NCBI RefSeq assembly: GCF_020252395.1
Contig: NZ_JADCDB010000004.1
Span: 62,001-126,000, forward strand
Origin: Aestuariivirga sp.
Lineage (GTDB): Bacteria; Pseudomonadota; Alphaproteobacteria; Rhizobiales; Aestuariivirgaceae
Direction of reading: 5' to 3'
DNA length: 64,000 bases
The stretch's first letter is position 1. Each line of letters opens with the position of its first letter. Below are positions 54,715-62,975 of the stretch, piece after piece. The notes below the pieces were generated by a model. The model had not been told where the DNA came from, ran no database searches, and was given only the letters and a program-made list of their open reading frames with translations. The translations under genes were made by a program, and so were the position numbers.

Positions 54715-55004
54715 GGCGTGAACACACTCATAAACAACTCCGGGATGAACCTCTGGAGGAACAGAATACCCAAGAGCACGATCACCGGAGAAACATCAAG
54801 CCCCCCCAAATCGGGCAAAATCCGCCGGATGGGCCTGAATACTGGCTCTGTGAGCCTGTCAAGCACGTGACCGAATTGCCGGACATAAGGATTCGAGCGG
54901 TTGACGATCCCAAAGGCGACGAGCCAACTCATGACGACCATAGCAATGATGACGTAAATATAGAGCTGAAGGATCGTCATGATCAGCCACAGAATGGAAC
55001 TCAT
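54711..55004 (-). CDS. YggT family membrane protein
   Basis: A 97-residue protein with two hydrophobic segments (about 5-27 and 70-90) flanking the conserved YggT loop SNPYVRQFGHVLDRLTEPVF and RRILPDLGGLDVSPV. YggT proteins have been linked to cell-envelope and potassium or osmotic functions, without a firm mechanism. ATG 55004 fits the family start and has GAGG upstream; a GTG at 55022 is an alternative. It heads the YggT-DUF167-folD unit. Confidence 0.9.
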   Translation of the reverse strand: MSSILWLIMTILQLYIYVIIAMVVMSWLVAFGIVNRSNPYVRQFGHVLDRLTEPVFRPIRRILPDLGGLDVSPVIVLLGILFLQRFIPELFMSVFTP

Positions 55005-55125
55005 CGGAAACAGCCTCTTCACCTAGTGTTGTTCAGATGTAGGCGCAGGGCCGCCTCCAAGCAAGCTTGACGCTGCCGCGGCTGCGGACTAGAACCCGCT
55101 CCGCCTGTGGACACAGCCTTGAAAA

Positions 55126-55201
55126 GGGGCGGTAGCTCAGTTGGGAGAGCGCGGCGTTCGCAATGCCGAGGTCAGGGGTTCGATCCCCCTTCGCTCCACC
55201 A
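55126..55201 (+). tRNA. tRNA-Ala (anticodon CGC)
   Basis: Full cloverleaf: acceptor GGGGCGG with TCGCTCC including the G3-U70 wobble that identifies alanine tRNAs, D arm GCTCAGTTGGGAGAGC, anticodon stem CGGCG/TGCCG with loop TTCGCAA (anticodon CGC at 55159-55161), T arm AGGGG-TTCGATC-CCCCT, discriminator A and encoded CCA. Confidence 0.95.
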
Positions 55202-55348
55202 GGCACTGCCCTGAAATCGGTTTGCAGCCGTTCCGTACCGGTTGGCCTGTGACAGCGGGAAGAGGGCATCGCGCGCGCCGGTGGCATCGCTTGCGGCGCC
55301 AGCAACCGTGCGCCAGATGCAGATACCCGCGCAGCTCTCCGCCCTCGG

Positions 55349-55784
55349 ATGCCGATGACCGTGAGGTCCGGTTTCGCCGGACATGCAGTCCCCGGCGGCC
55401 GCCGGAAGCTCGGCAACGATCGCGGCTTCCTGTCCGAGACCTGGCAGCGCGAGCGCTTTGCGGCGGCCAGGATGGTGGACATGGGCTGGGTGCAGGAAAA
55501 CCACTCCTATTCGGCCGACCATTTCGTGCTCAAAAGTTTGCATCTGAAGTGCGCGCCTGGTTTCGGCGGGTTTCGCGCATGGATTTCTGACGCTCGAACC
55601 CGGCGTGCAGGTGCTCTACAAGGCATCGGCGCCCTATGCGCCCGGCTGCGAGCGCAGTATCGCCTGGAACGACCCGGCGCTGGCCATCGACTGGCCGCTG
55701 CCGCTGGGCCAGCAGCCGCGCCTCTCCGGCAAGGATGCGGCAGCACCCGTCCTTGCCGCAGTCGCGGCCGGCCTCCGTTTCTGA
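55349..55784 (+). pseudogene. rfbC: dTDP-4-dehydrorhamnose 3,5-epimerase remnant, deleted and frameshifted
   Basis: Two frames carry parts of RfbC. The first (to about 55545) reads NDRGFLSETWQRERFAAARM and WVQENHSYSADHFVLKSLH, the N-terminal third. It then jumps to the last third in another frame: GFAHGFLTLEPGVQVLYKAS, SIAWNDPALAIDWPLP and a GLRF end before TGA. The middle of the cupin, including the catalytic His region (GLHFQ and following), is missing. So a deletion fused both ends out of frame. Intact RfbC makes dTDP-4-keto-L-rhamnose. An rfbD stub follows, so a rhamnose operon once stood next to this tRNA. Confidence 0.85.
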
Positions 55785-55860
55785 GCCCGGCGATGGTTGC
55801 GAGAGCCCGCATCGCCGCCTTGTTTGCCAGGCAGCCGTACTGCCGGGGCCTTGCGGCCTG

Positions 55861-55995
55861 ATGCGCCTGCTGGTCACGGGACGCTCCGGACAGCTCGCCA
55901 TGGCCCTGGCGGAGCAGGCAGCGGCGCGCGGCGGTTTCGACCTGCTGGCCCTGGGCCGGCCTGAGTTCGACCTTGCCGCCCGGGGGCCGTCCAAG
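55861..55995 (+). pseudogene. rfbD: dTDP-4-dehydrorhamnose reductase remnant (N-terminus)
   Basis: The frame from ATG 55861 begins MRLLVTGRSGQLAMALAEQA and continues to FDLAARG, matching the Rossmann start of RfbD (MR.LVTG..GQL...L). About 42 residues remain; then the reading becomes unrelated and runs into the 3' end of the patatin-like gene on the other strand. It followed rfbC in the lost operon. Confidence 0.75.
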
Positions 55996-56044
55996 ATGCG
56001 CATCCGCGTGGCGCATGACCGCCGTGACGGTGGAGGCCTGAAAC

Positions 56045-57235
56045 TCAGCGGTTGTAGTCCGGCGGTTCCTTGTCCCAGGCGGCGGGCGTCTGGCCCATCT
56101 GATAGCCGCGATCGTAGAGCGCCCTCATGTAGGGGCTGTCGAACTCGCTCTTCGCCTTCATGGTGAAGTCCGCCGGGATCGAGGTGAGGTTGAAAACCAC
56201 GCCGTCCTTCTGGGACTGCGCATACATGCGGTAGGCGTCGCCGATCGACTGGTTCTTGATCAGCGTCGAGATCGAGCGCGCGGCGATCGCCAGCGTCTTG
56301 GTCTCGGTCTTTTCCGCCTGCGGCGCGAAAGAGCCATTCATAATGATGTAGAGGCTGCGCTTGCGCGGGAAGTTCAGCGCCTTGTCCACCTCCTTCAGCG
56401 AATTCTGCGCCGAAACGAGGAAGGCCTGCGTGGTGGTGCCGCCGTCGACGTGAAGCTCTTCGTAAAGCTTTCCGTCGGCCGTCACCTTGATGAGCTGCGG
56501 CGGGAACACGCCGGGAATGGCCGCACTCGCCACCAGCACGCTGCGGAACAGCTGCAGCCGGTCCGGATTGCCACTCGCCGCGATCGCCGTCATGTCCCAC
56601 ACCACGGGGCGCTGGGCATCGAGATTGGTGGTGCCCACGAGCAGGCGGCGGCCCTTGCCGTGCTCGATGGCGATCTTGTCGAGCAGGTCCAGCGTCACGT
56701 ATTTCGCCACCAGCGCCTTGAGCGGACTGTTGTCGGTCATCGACGAGCCGAAGACGCCGCTGATGGCGCCCTTTTTCTTCATCACGTCCTTGTCGTCGAT
56801 GGTGGTGTAGATTTCTTTCAGCTTGCCGTCATAGGCGGAGCCGAGAAAGGCATAGGGTGCGGACAGCGCGCCGGTGCTGATGCCGGTGACCACCTCGAAC
56901 TTCGGCCGGGTGCCGGCTTTAGTCCAGCCATTGAGAATGCCGGCCCCGAAGGCGCCATCACCGCCGCCGCCGGAAATCGCCAGATAATAGGCATGATCGA
57001 GCGGAATCGAGGGATCAGCTTTGTGCGCCACCTTCAATTCGGCGAGACGCTCCGCCGAGGCCTCGTTCAGCTTCTTTAACTCGGCATCGCCCCAGTAGCG
57101 GATGCCCTTGTAGCCGACGGGCGTCGCATAGGAATTGACTGGCGCATCGTCGAGGCGGGGAACACTGGTTCCGCAGGCAGTGAGCGTGAGCAGCAGCGCA
57201 GCGGCGAAGAGCAATCTCAAAGACCGGGTGATCAT
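56045..57235 (-). CDS. Patatin-like phospholipase lipoprotein
   Basis: A 396-residue protein with a lipoprotein signal (LLLTLTAC lipobox, Cys near residue 17). The patatin domain follows: SGGGGDGAFGAGIL oxyanion motif, nucleophile elbow GISTG (Ser), and the catalytic Asp in HVDGGTT. It would be anchored on the periplasmic side of a membrane and cleave acyl chains from lipids. ATG 57235 has GAGGG six bases upstream; the frame is open to 57265. The C-terminal 130 residues (KNQSIGDAYRMYAQSQKDGV) have no motif I recognise. It stands alone. Confidence 0.85.
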   Translation of the reverse strand: MITRSLRLLFAAALLLTLTACGTSVPRLDDAPVNSYATPVGYKGIRYWGDAELKKLNEASAERLAELKVAHKADPSIPLDHAYYLAISGGGGDGAFGAGILNGWTKAGTRPKFEVVTGISTGALSAPYAFLGSAYDGKLKEIYTTIDDKDVMKKKGAISGVFGSSMTDNSPLKALVAKYVTLDLLDKIAIEHGKGRRLLVGTTNLDAQRPVVWDMTAIAASGNPDRLQLFRSVLVASAAIPGVFPPQLIKVTADGKLYEELHVDGGTTTQAFLVSAQNSLKEVDKALNFPRKRSLYIIMNGSFAPQAEKTETKTLAIAARSISTLIKNQSIGDAYRMYAQSQKDGVVFNLTSIPADFTMKAKSEFDSPYMRALYDRGYQMGQTPAAWDKEPPDYNR

Positions 57236-57521
57236 GATCTGGCCCTCTGTTGGAAGAGCTGTCACTTGTCAACCGGCAAATGACAGCGCCCGCACCGGCG
57301 CGCCGTATGGCGGAAAGGCGGGTCACAGCGGCTCGCTCGAGGTTTCATCGAGACCAATTTTCGGCTGAAGAGCGTTGGCGGCAGGCTTCGCGCCACGCCG
57401 CCCGGCTGCTTTTCCCGCTCCGCAAAGCCGCCGATTGCATGGGCGGGCAAGCTGCCCTATCATCAGGATTGGGTACCGAGGCCGCCCAACGACAAAAAAG
57501 AGGCGGCCCGACAGGGATGAG

Positions 57522-58400
57522 ATGGCACAAGATCAGGAAGAGGCCGGCGGCTTGGCTTCCGTGAAGCCTGACTTTCTCTCCGGCGAAGAGGCCGGGGCCG
57601 GCGGCGGTTTTCTGCCGCCGCTCGAGATCACCGTCGACGTTCCCGAATTCCGTTATACCAAGCTCAGCAGGATCGTGGCCGAGCACGTGCTGCCCCAGCT
57701 GGTGGCGCTGCATGCGCCGCCCGAAGGCGAAGCGCCGGCCATTCCGCTGCGCACCGCCGAGATCGCCCAGCTGGCGCAGCTGCTGCTCGGCCCCGAGAAT
57801 GACGACGCCGCCAATTTCGTACTGAAGCTGAAGGACGGCGGCGTGTCGCTCGACGATCTCCATGCCGAACTGCTGGAGCCCGCGGCCCGCCTGCTCGGCG
57901 AATTGTGGACCGACGACAAGGCTGATTTCCTAGACGTGACCATCGGCATGTCCAGGCTGCAGCGGCTGGTCCATGTGTTCGAGGGGCTGGGCCAGTTCCC
58001 GGATTACGACGAAAAGCGCCGCGTGCTGCTGGCCGCCGCACCGGGCGAGCAGCACAGCCTGGGCAGCACCATCGTGCAGAAGTTCCTGCGCGCAGGCGGC
58101 TGGCATGTGTGGAGTTGCCACACCCGCCAGATCGGCGAGCCCGCCGAGATCGTGGCGAAGGAGTGGTTCGGTGTCGTCGGTTTCTCGGTCGGCTCCGACG
58201 TGCATGTGCCCTCGCTGAAGGAGGCGATCGCACACGTGCGGGAACGCTCGCTCAACCCGAGGATCGGCATCATGATCGGCGGCTCCGCCGTGGCCCGCCA
58301 CCCGGAACTGGTGGACGAAGTGGGGGCCGACGGCACGGCGGCCAATGGGCCCGCCGCGGTGATCCTCGCCAAGAAGCTGCTGGCCGGGGCACTCGTCTGA
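57522..58400 (+). CDS. B12-binding domain protein, possible regulator
   Basis: A 292-residue soluble protein. Residues about 90-150 form a helical region like the cap of methionine-synthase-type B12 domains (LHAELLEPAARLLGELWTDD), and 165-290 a Rossmann-like cobalamin domain (VLLAAAPGEQHSLGSTIVQ, GVVGFSVGSDVHVPSLKE). The B12-ligand motif DXHXXG appears as EQHSLG, keeping the His. Proteins with this layout and no enzyme domain act as light or cobalamin sensors in alphaproteobacteria (PpaA/AerR kind). ATG 57522 has AGGGATGAG upstream. No photosynthesis genes are in the window. A second acetamidase-family gene follows 37 bases later. Confidence 0.75.
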   Translation: MAQDQEEAGGLASVKPDFLSGEEAGAGGGFLPPLEITVDVPEFRYTKLSRIVAEHVLPQLVALHAPPEGEAPAIPLRTAEIAQLAQLLLGPENDDAANFVLKLKDGGVSLDDLHAELLEPAARLLGELWTDDKADFLDVTIGMSRLQRLVHVFEGLGQFPDYDEKRRVLLAAAPGEQHSLGSTIVQKFLRAGGWHVWSCHTRQIGEPAEIVAKEWFGVVGFSVGSDVHVPSLKEAIAHVRERSLNPRIGIMIGGSAVARHPELVDEVGADGTAANGPAAVILAKKLLAGALV

Positions 58401-58437
58401 GCTTGCATCGGCCGCGCGATGCGGCATGCTTTCCGCT

Positions 58438-59343
58438 ATGACCACGCGCCGCTTCACACCCACGGCACTCCACAACACGCTGGGCAGCCACCCGCCGGCC
58501 CTCGCCATTGCCAGCGGCGACACGGTGATCGCCGCCACCGCCGACGCCCATGGCTTCGACCGGCACGGCGGCAAGATCGCCGAAAAACCGAACCCGATGA
58601 CCGGACCCTTCTTCATCGAGGGTGCGGAACCCGGTGATGCGCTGCTGATCGCGATCCGCGACATCGCCATGACGCGCGGCACGGGCTGGACCTTCGATGT
58701 GCTGAGCCCGAACGTGGTGGACCCCGCGGCGGTGCTGCGCTTGCGCGAGCGGCGCAAGGTGGACTGGCTGATCGATGCGGAGAAGGGTCAAGCCCGCTTG
58801 GCGGAGCCGCCGCCGGCGCTCGCCAACTGGTCCGTCGCAGTGGAGCCGATGATCGGCTGCCTCGGCGTTGCGCCCGATCTCGGGCAGGCGATCTCGACCG
58901 CCACCAGCGGGCGCCATGGCGGCAACATGGATTACCGCGGCTTCAAGGCCGGGGTCGAAGTTATGTTCCCCGTCGCCGTACCAGGTGCGCTGTTCTTCCT
59001 GGGCGACGTGCATGCCCAGCAATGCGACGGCGAGATCGTGGGCACCGGCATTGAGACGGCGGCGGAAGTGACCTTCACCGCGCGCGTGCTGAAGGGCCAG
59101 AAGATCGGCTGGCCGCGCGGCCTGAACGAGGCTGAGATCTTCACCATCGGCAACGCGAGGCCGCTGGACCAGGCGCTGCAGCACGCCACAACCGAGATGC
59201 TCGACTGGCTGATGGCGGATTACGGGCTCGACGAAGTGGCGGCGAGCCATGTGATGGGGCAGTGCGTGAGATATGACGTAGCGAATGTGTTCAACCCGGC
59301 CTATTCGGTGGCGTGCCGCGTGGCGCGGGCAGTGCTGCCGTAA
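58438..59343 (+). CDS. Acetamidase/formamidase family protein (second copy)
   Basis: A 301-residue FmdA/AmdA-family protein: PALAIASGDTVIAATADAHG, GPFFIEGAEPGDALLIAI, GGNMDYRGFKAGVEVMFPV and DVHAQQCDGEIVGTG. Compared with the 38-39 kb copy it is shorter in the middle and lacks the long N-terminal region, so it is a distant paralogue and not a recent duplicate. ATG 58438 is used; ATG 58426 adds four residues. It lies downstream of the B12-binding gene on the same strand and ends at a strong hairpin. Substrate unknown. Confidence 0.8.
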   Translation: MTTRRFTPTALHNTLGSHPPALAIASGDTVIAATADAHGFDRHGGKIAEKPNPMTGPFFIEGAEPGDALLIAIRDIAMTRGTGWTFDVLSPNVVDPAAVLRLRERRKVDWLIDAEKGQARLAEPPPALANWSVAVEPMIGCLGVAPDLGQAISTATSGRHGGNMDYRGFKAGVEVMFPVAVPGALFFLGDVHAQQCDGEIVGTGIETAAEVTFTARVLKGQKIGWPRGLNEAEIFTIGNARPLDQALQHATTEMLDWLMADYGLDEVAASHVMGQCVRYDVANVFNPAYSVACRVARAVLP

Positions 59344-59346
59344 ATC

Positions 59347-59369
59347 ATGGCCGGGACGCGCCCGGCCAT
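59347..59369 (+). terminator. Strong hairpin after the acetamidase-family gene
   Basis: ATGGCCGGG and CCCGGCCAT pair perfectly (9 bp) around a 5-base loop, three bases after the stop. No T-run follows, so it may end the transcript weakly or protect its 3' end. It lies between convergent genes. Confidence 0.5.
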
Positions 59370-59447
59370 CCATTGCCCGGCGGAAAGGGATACACGGGAC
59401 AAGCCCGCGTATGATGAAATTCGGAGATTCGCCGCAGCGAGCCGCGC

Positions 59448-61034
59448 TCACCCCGCCGCGCTCATCAGCCCCTTCAGCGTCTCCAGCGTATCCGCCTCGT
59501 TGGCCGGCTTGTCCCATCTGATGCGGGACACGCGGGGAAAGCGCATGGCGATGCCCGACTTGTGGCGGGTGGACGGCTGGATCGCGTCGAAGGCGATCTC
59601 GAGCACCAGCTTGGGCGTCACCGAGCGCACGGGGCCGAAGCGGTCGATGGTGTTCTGGCGCACGAAACGGTCGAGCTGAACCAACTCTTCATCCGTGAAG
59701 CCGGAATAGGCCTTGCCGACGGGGACCAGCACCGCCTGCCCGTCCTTCTCCGTCCAGGCGCCGAAAGTGTAGTCCGAATAGAAGGAGGAGCGCTTGCCCG
59801 AACCCTTCTGCGCGTAAAGCAGCACGCAGTCGGCGGTGAGTGCGGCGCGCTTCCACTTGTACCAGTGGCCCTTGGGGCGGCCGGCGAGATAGGGGCTCGT
59901 GCGGCGCTTCAGCATCAGGCCCTCGATGCCCTCCTCGCGGGTGGCCTCCCAGCGCGACTTGAGTTCCTCCTTGCTGGCAAAGCTCAGGACTTCGGAGAGA
60001 TCGCTGTGGGCGGGGCCGAACTGGCGGCGCCATTTCTCAAGGCGCCCGCGCCGGTCCGTGAAGGGAAGGCCGCGCAAATCCTCGCCGCCGATTTCGAGCG
60101 CATCGTAGAAGCGGACGTGAACGGGATATTTCGTGAGCATGGCGCGCGTCACAGTCTTGCGGTTGAGGCGCTGCTGCAGGTCGGAGAAAGGCGCCACCTC
60201 GCCGTTCCGCACCACCAGCAGCTCGCCGTCGAGCACGGCGTCGAATTTGAATTGGTCCACGAGTTCGGGGAAGCTCTGCCCGATGTCATCGCCGGTGCGC
60301 GAGAACAGCCGCGTGGCGCCGCCCTTGGCCGCGACCTGGATGCGGATGCCATCCCACTTCCATTCGGCGGCGAAGTCATCGAGGTTCATCGCCTGCCAGT
60401 CCGCCTCCTCCAGCGGGTGCGCCAGCATCAAGGGGCGGAAGATGGGCGTGGCGGCGAGCGGCGGGCGCCCGGCCTTCTGCTCCAGCCAGGCAAAGAGCTC
60501 CGTATACGGAGGAGCGACGCCGTGCCACAGCTCCTCGATGTCATCCACCGATTTGCCGAAGGCATCGGCCACCGCCTGCTTGGCGAGCCGGGCCGAGACG
60601 CCCACGCGCGGGGCGCCGCCGAGGAACTTGAGCAGTGCCCAGCGGCCCGTGGCATCCAGCCGGTCGAGCCATTGCGTGAGGAGCGCCGCGTGCCCGCCCC
60701 TGCCCGCCTTCGACAAGGCCGCGACGATCTCGGACAGGCGCGGCGCATCGCCCCCGGCCTCCGTCACCGGCCAGATGAGCGCCACCGTCTCCGCCGTGTC
60801 GCCCACGTCGTCGCGCGACATGCGGAAAAGTTCGGGGTCGAAACGGCTCGCGCCAATCTCGGTCAGCACGCGGCGCAGCGGGAAGGAGATGGGAAGGCCG
60901 TTGGTGAGCGCGGCAAGCGCATAGCCGCGGTCCGGATCGGGCGTCGCGAGGAAGTAATTGCGCATCAGCATCAGCTTGGCATTGCGCGCCGGTGTGTAGG
61001 TGAGGCGGTCGAGGAGCTGCGAGAAGGCCTTCAT
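59448..61034 (-). CDS. LigC-type ATP-dependent DNA ligase
   Basis: A 528-residue ATP-dependent ligase of the type grouped with an MBL exonuclease and Lhr helicase. An N-terminal DNA-binding domain (about 1-190) precedes the adenylation domain with the lysine nucleophile in EWKWDGIRIQ (KWDG), DAVLDGELLV, EEGIEGLMLKR and HWYKWKR, then an OB domain (SDYTFGAWTEK). It seals nicks in a DNA-repair pathway in the cytoplasm. Its start overlaps the exonuclease stop by four bases. No Lhr-type helicase gene follows; the next gene on the left is convergent. Confidence 0.9.
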   Translation of the reverse strand: MKAFSQLLDRLTYTPARNAKLMLMRNYFLATPDPDRGYALAALTNGLPISFPLRRVLTEIGASRFDPELFRMSRDDVGDTAETVALIWPVTEAGGDAPRLSEIVAALSKAGRGGHAALLTQWLDRLDATGRWALLKFLGGAPRVGVSARLAKQAVADAFGKSVDDIEELWHGVAPPYTELFAWLEQKAGRPPLAATPIFRPLMLAHPLEEADWQAMNLDDFAAEWKWDGIRIQVAAKGGATRLFSRTGDDIGQSFPELVDQFKFDAVLDGELLVVRNGEVAPFSDLQQRLNRKTVTRAMLTKYPVHVRFYDALEIGGEDLRGLPFTDRRGRLEKWRRQFGPAHSDLSEVLSFASKEELKSRWEATREEGIEGLMLKRRTSPYLAGRPKGHWYKWKRAALTADCVLLYAQKGSGKRSSFYSDYTFGAWTEKDGQAVLVPVGKAYSGFTDEELVQLDRFVRQNTIDRFGPVRSVTPKLVLEIAFDAIQPSTRHKSGIAMRFPRVSRIRWDKPANEADTLETLKGLMSAAG

Positions 61035-62035
61035 TCGGCATCATCCTCGCGGCCAACAAGGCGCAGCGCGCGCGCCACGATCTGGCGCTTGGACAGCTCA
61101 TGCACCAGCGCCTCCTCGCGGCCATGGGTGACCCAGACCTCACGCGCGCCCGTCCCGGTGACGGTGCGGATCAGCTCCGGCCAGTCGCAATGGTCCGAGA
61201 TGATGAGGGGAAGTTCGACTCCGCGCTGGCGCACGCGGCCCCTGATGCGCATCCAGCCCGAGGCGAAACCGCTGAGCGGATCGGCGAAGCGGCGCGACCA
61301 GCGGTCGCCCAGTGCGGAAGGCGGCGACAGCACGATCTCGCCCGCGAGCTTGCCGGGCGCATCGGCCGCATTCGGCACGTCGCCGAGATCGATGCCGCGC
61401 GAGACGTAATAGTCCGTCATGGAACGCAGCGCGCCGTGAAGCCAGATGGGGCGGTCATAGCCCGCCTGCCGGATAAGCTTGATCAGGCGCTGGCACTTGC
61501 CCAGCCCATAGACTCCGATCTGGTGCGTGCGCTCGGGGAAGTCAGCGAGCGAGGCGAGCAGCTTCTGCACTTCCGCCCAATCGGGCTCATGGCGGTAGAC
61601 GGGAAGGCCGAAGGTGGCCTCGGTGACGAAGAGATCGCAGGGCACGAGTTCGAAGGGATCGCAGGTCGGGTCGGCGCGGCGCTTGTAGTCGCCCGAAATC
61701 ACGGCGCGCTGGCCCCGGTAGTCGATGACGATCTGCGCCGAGCCCAGGATGTGGCCGGCGGGGACGAGCGTCACGGTGACGTCCTTCACGGTCAAGGGCT
61801 CGCCATAGGCCAGCGCCTGCGCCTGGCCGAGCTCGCCCAGGCGCAGGCGCATGATGGCGAGCGTCTCGGCCGTGGCCAGCACCGCGGCGTGGCCCGCGCG
61901 CGCATGGTCGGAATGGCCATGGGTGATGACGGCGCGCGGCGCCGGCCCCGCAGGATCGATGAAGAAATCGCCGGGCGCGCAATAGAGGCCCGAGGGGCCG
62001 GGCCGGAGCCAGCTTTCGAAGGGAGGGGACGCCAT
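61031..62035 (-). CDS. Ligase-associated MBL-fold DNA exonuclease
   Basis: A 334-residue metallo-beta-lactamase/beta-CASP nuclease. Metal motifs are THGHSDHARAGH, PAGHILGSAQ, ISGDYKRRADP and a late ISDHCDWPEL; the order matches the SNM1-like exonucleases linked to LigC. It would trim DNA ends before sealing. It is first in the exonuclease-ligase pair; the start ATG 62035 has TGGCGTC before it and no strong ribosome site. Confidence 0.9.
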   Translation of the reverse strand: MASPPFESWLRPGPSGLYCAPGDFFIDPAGPAPRAVITHGHSDHARAGHAAVLATAETLAIMRLRLGELGQAQALAYGEPLTVKDVTVTLVPAGHILGSAQIVIDYRGQRAVISGDYKRRADPTCDPFELVPCDLFVTEATFGLPVYRHEPDWAEVQKLLASLADFPERTHQIGVYGLGKCQRLIKLIRQAGYDRPIWLHGALRSMTDYYVSRGIDLGDVPNAADAPGKLAGEIVLSPPSALGDRWSRRFADPLSGFASGWMRIRGRVRQRGVELPLIISDHCDWPELIRTVTGTGAREVWVTHGREEALVHELSKRQIVARALRLVGREDDAE

Positions 62036-62093
62036 GACGCCGCAGTGTCACGTGGCGCGGGATATTTCGCAATGGGAAGGGCCAAATGAAACC

Positions 62094-62117
62094 GGGGGGC
62101 CCCGTCAGGGACCCCCC
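62094..62117 (-). terminator. GC-rich hairpin between the amidotransferase and exonuclease genes
   Basis: GGGGGG (62094-62099) pairs with CCCCCC (62112-62117), extended by a further CCC/GGG pair around a small loop. On the minus strand TTTCATTT follows, so it may end the transporter-amidotransferase transcript. Confidence 0.45.
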
Positions 62118-62290
62118 GCAGAAAAGGGTATCCGGGTACGCAGTACATGATCCCGGATCGCCGTGGCGCAAGTCCCACCCGGTCCCCGCTCGCCATATGC
62201 GGATCATGGGCCAATGCCGTTTCCAAACAGTTTCGAGTTTGCGAAGAAAGGCTTAACGGGCGCGGACGGGCGTTCCAGCCCGGCACAGCC

Positions 62291-62971
62291 TCAGGCAAGC
62301 CAGCAGTCGAGGAAGCGGGAGAGCCAGTCCTTCACCGGCGCATCATGCAGCAGATTGCCTTCGAGATGTGCTGCCGCATTTTGCGCATTTGGCAGCACGA
62401 AACGGTGCGCACCCGTGACACCCCAGCGGTGCATGGTGAGCCTGGTCACCTCCGGGTGGAACTGGAGGCCATAGGCCCTGCCGTTGAAGCGGAAGGCCTG
62501 GTTTTCGAAGATCTGCCCCGTGGCAAGCCTCACGGCATCCTTCGGCAGGGTGAGGCCTTCGCGGTGCCAGTGATAGACCTTCTGCGGCCAGGGGCCGTGG
62601 GCGCTCCCCTCCTCTGTCGGGATCAGGTCGTAGTAGCCGATCTCCACCAGGCCATCTGCATGAGGCCCGACGCTGCCGCCCAGATGTTTCGACAGCATCT
62701 GCGCGCCGAGGCAGATGCCGAGGAACGGCTTCTGCTCCTTCAGCGCCACGCCGATCCAGTCGATCTCGCGGGCAATCCAGTCATCGCTGTCATTGGCGCT
62801 CATCGGGCCGCCGAGGATCACCGCCCCGGCGTGGTGCTTCAGGGTTTCGGGCAGCGGGTCGCCGAGGGAATGGCGGCGGATGTCGAGGCGGTAACCCTTC
62901 TCCTGCAGCATGCGGCCGATGCGGCCCGGCATCGAGGCCTCGGTGTGGAGCAGGATGAGGACGTCAGGCAT
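62291..62971 (-). CDS. Class I glutamine amidotransferase-like protein
   Basis: A 226-residue stand-alone GATase1 domain: the nucleophile Cys is in LGICLGAQML, the His/Glu pair in GLQFHPEVT, and GGPMSANDSDDW is the oxyanion strand. Such proteins are often annotated as GMP-synthase-like amidotransferases, but no synthetase domain is present. The substrate is unknown. ATG 62971 fits the family start; it follows the stop of the EamA transporter gene by four bases, so the two form an operon. Confidence 0.85.
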   Translation of the reverse strand: MPDVLILLHTEASMPGRIGRMLQEKGYRLDIRRHSLGDPLPETLKHHAGAVILGGPMSANDSDDWIAREIDWIGVALKEQKPFLGICLGAQMLSKHLGGSVGPHADGLVEIGYYDLIPTEEGSAHGPWPQKVYHWHREGLTLPKDAVRLATGQIFENQAFRFNGRAYGLQFHPEVTRLTMHRWGVTGAHRFVLPNAQNAAAHLEGNLLHDAPVKDWLSRFLDCWLA

Positions 62972-62975
62972 CGCG

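Noticed and set aside
59562-61409. Plus-strand frame of over 600 codons opposite the ligase and exonuclease
   Set aside because: Antisense shadow without domains.
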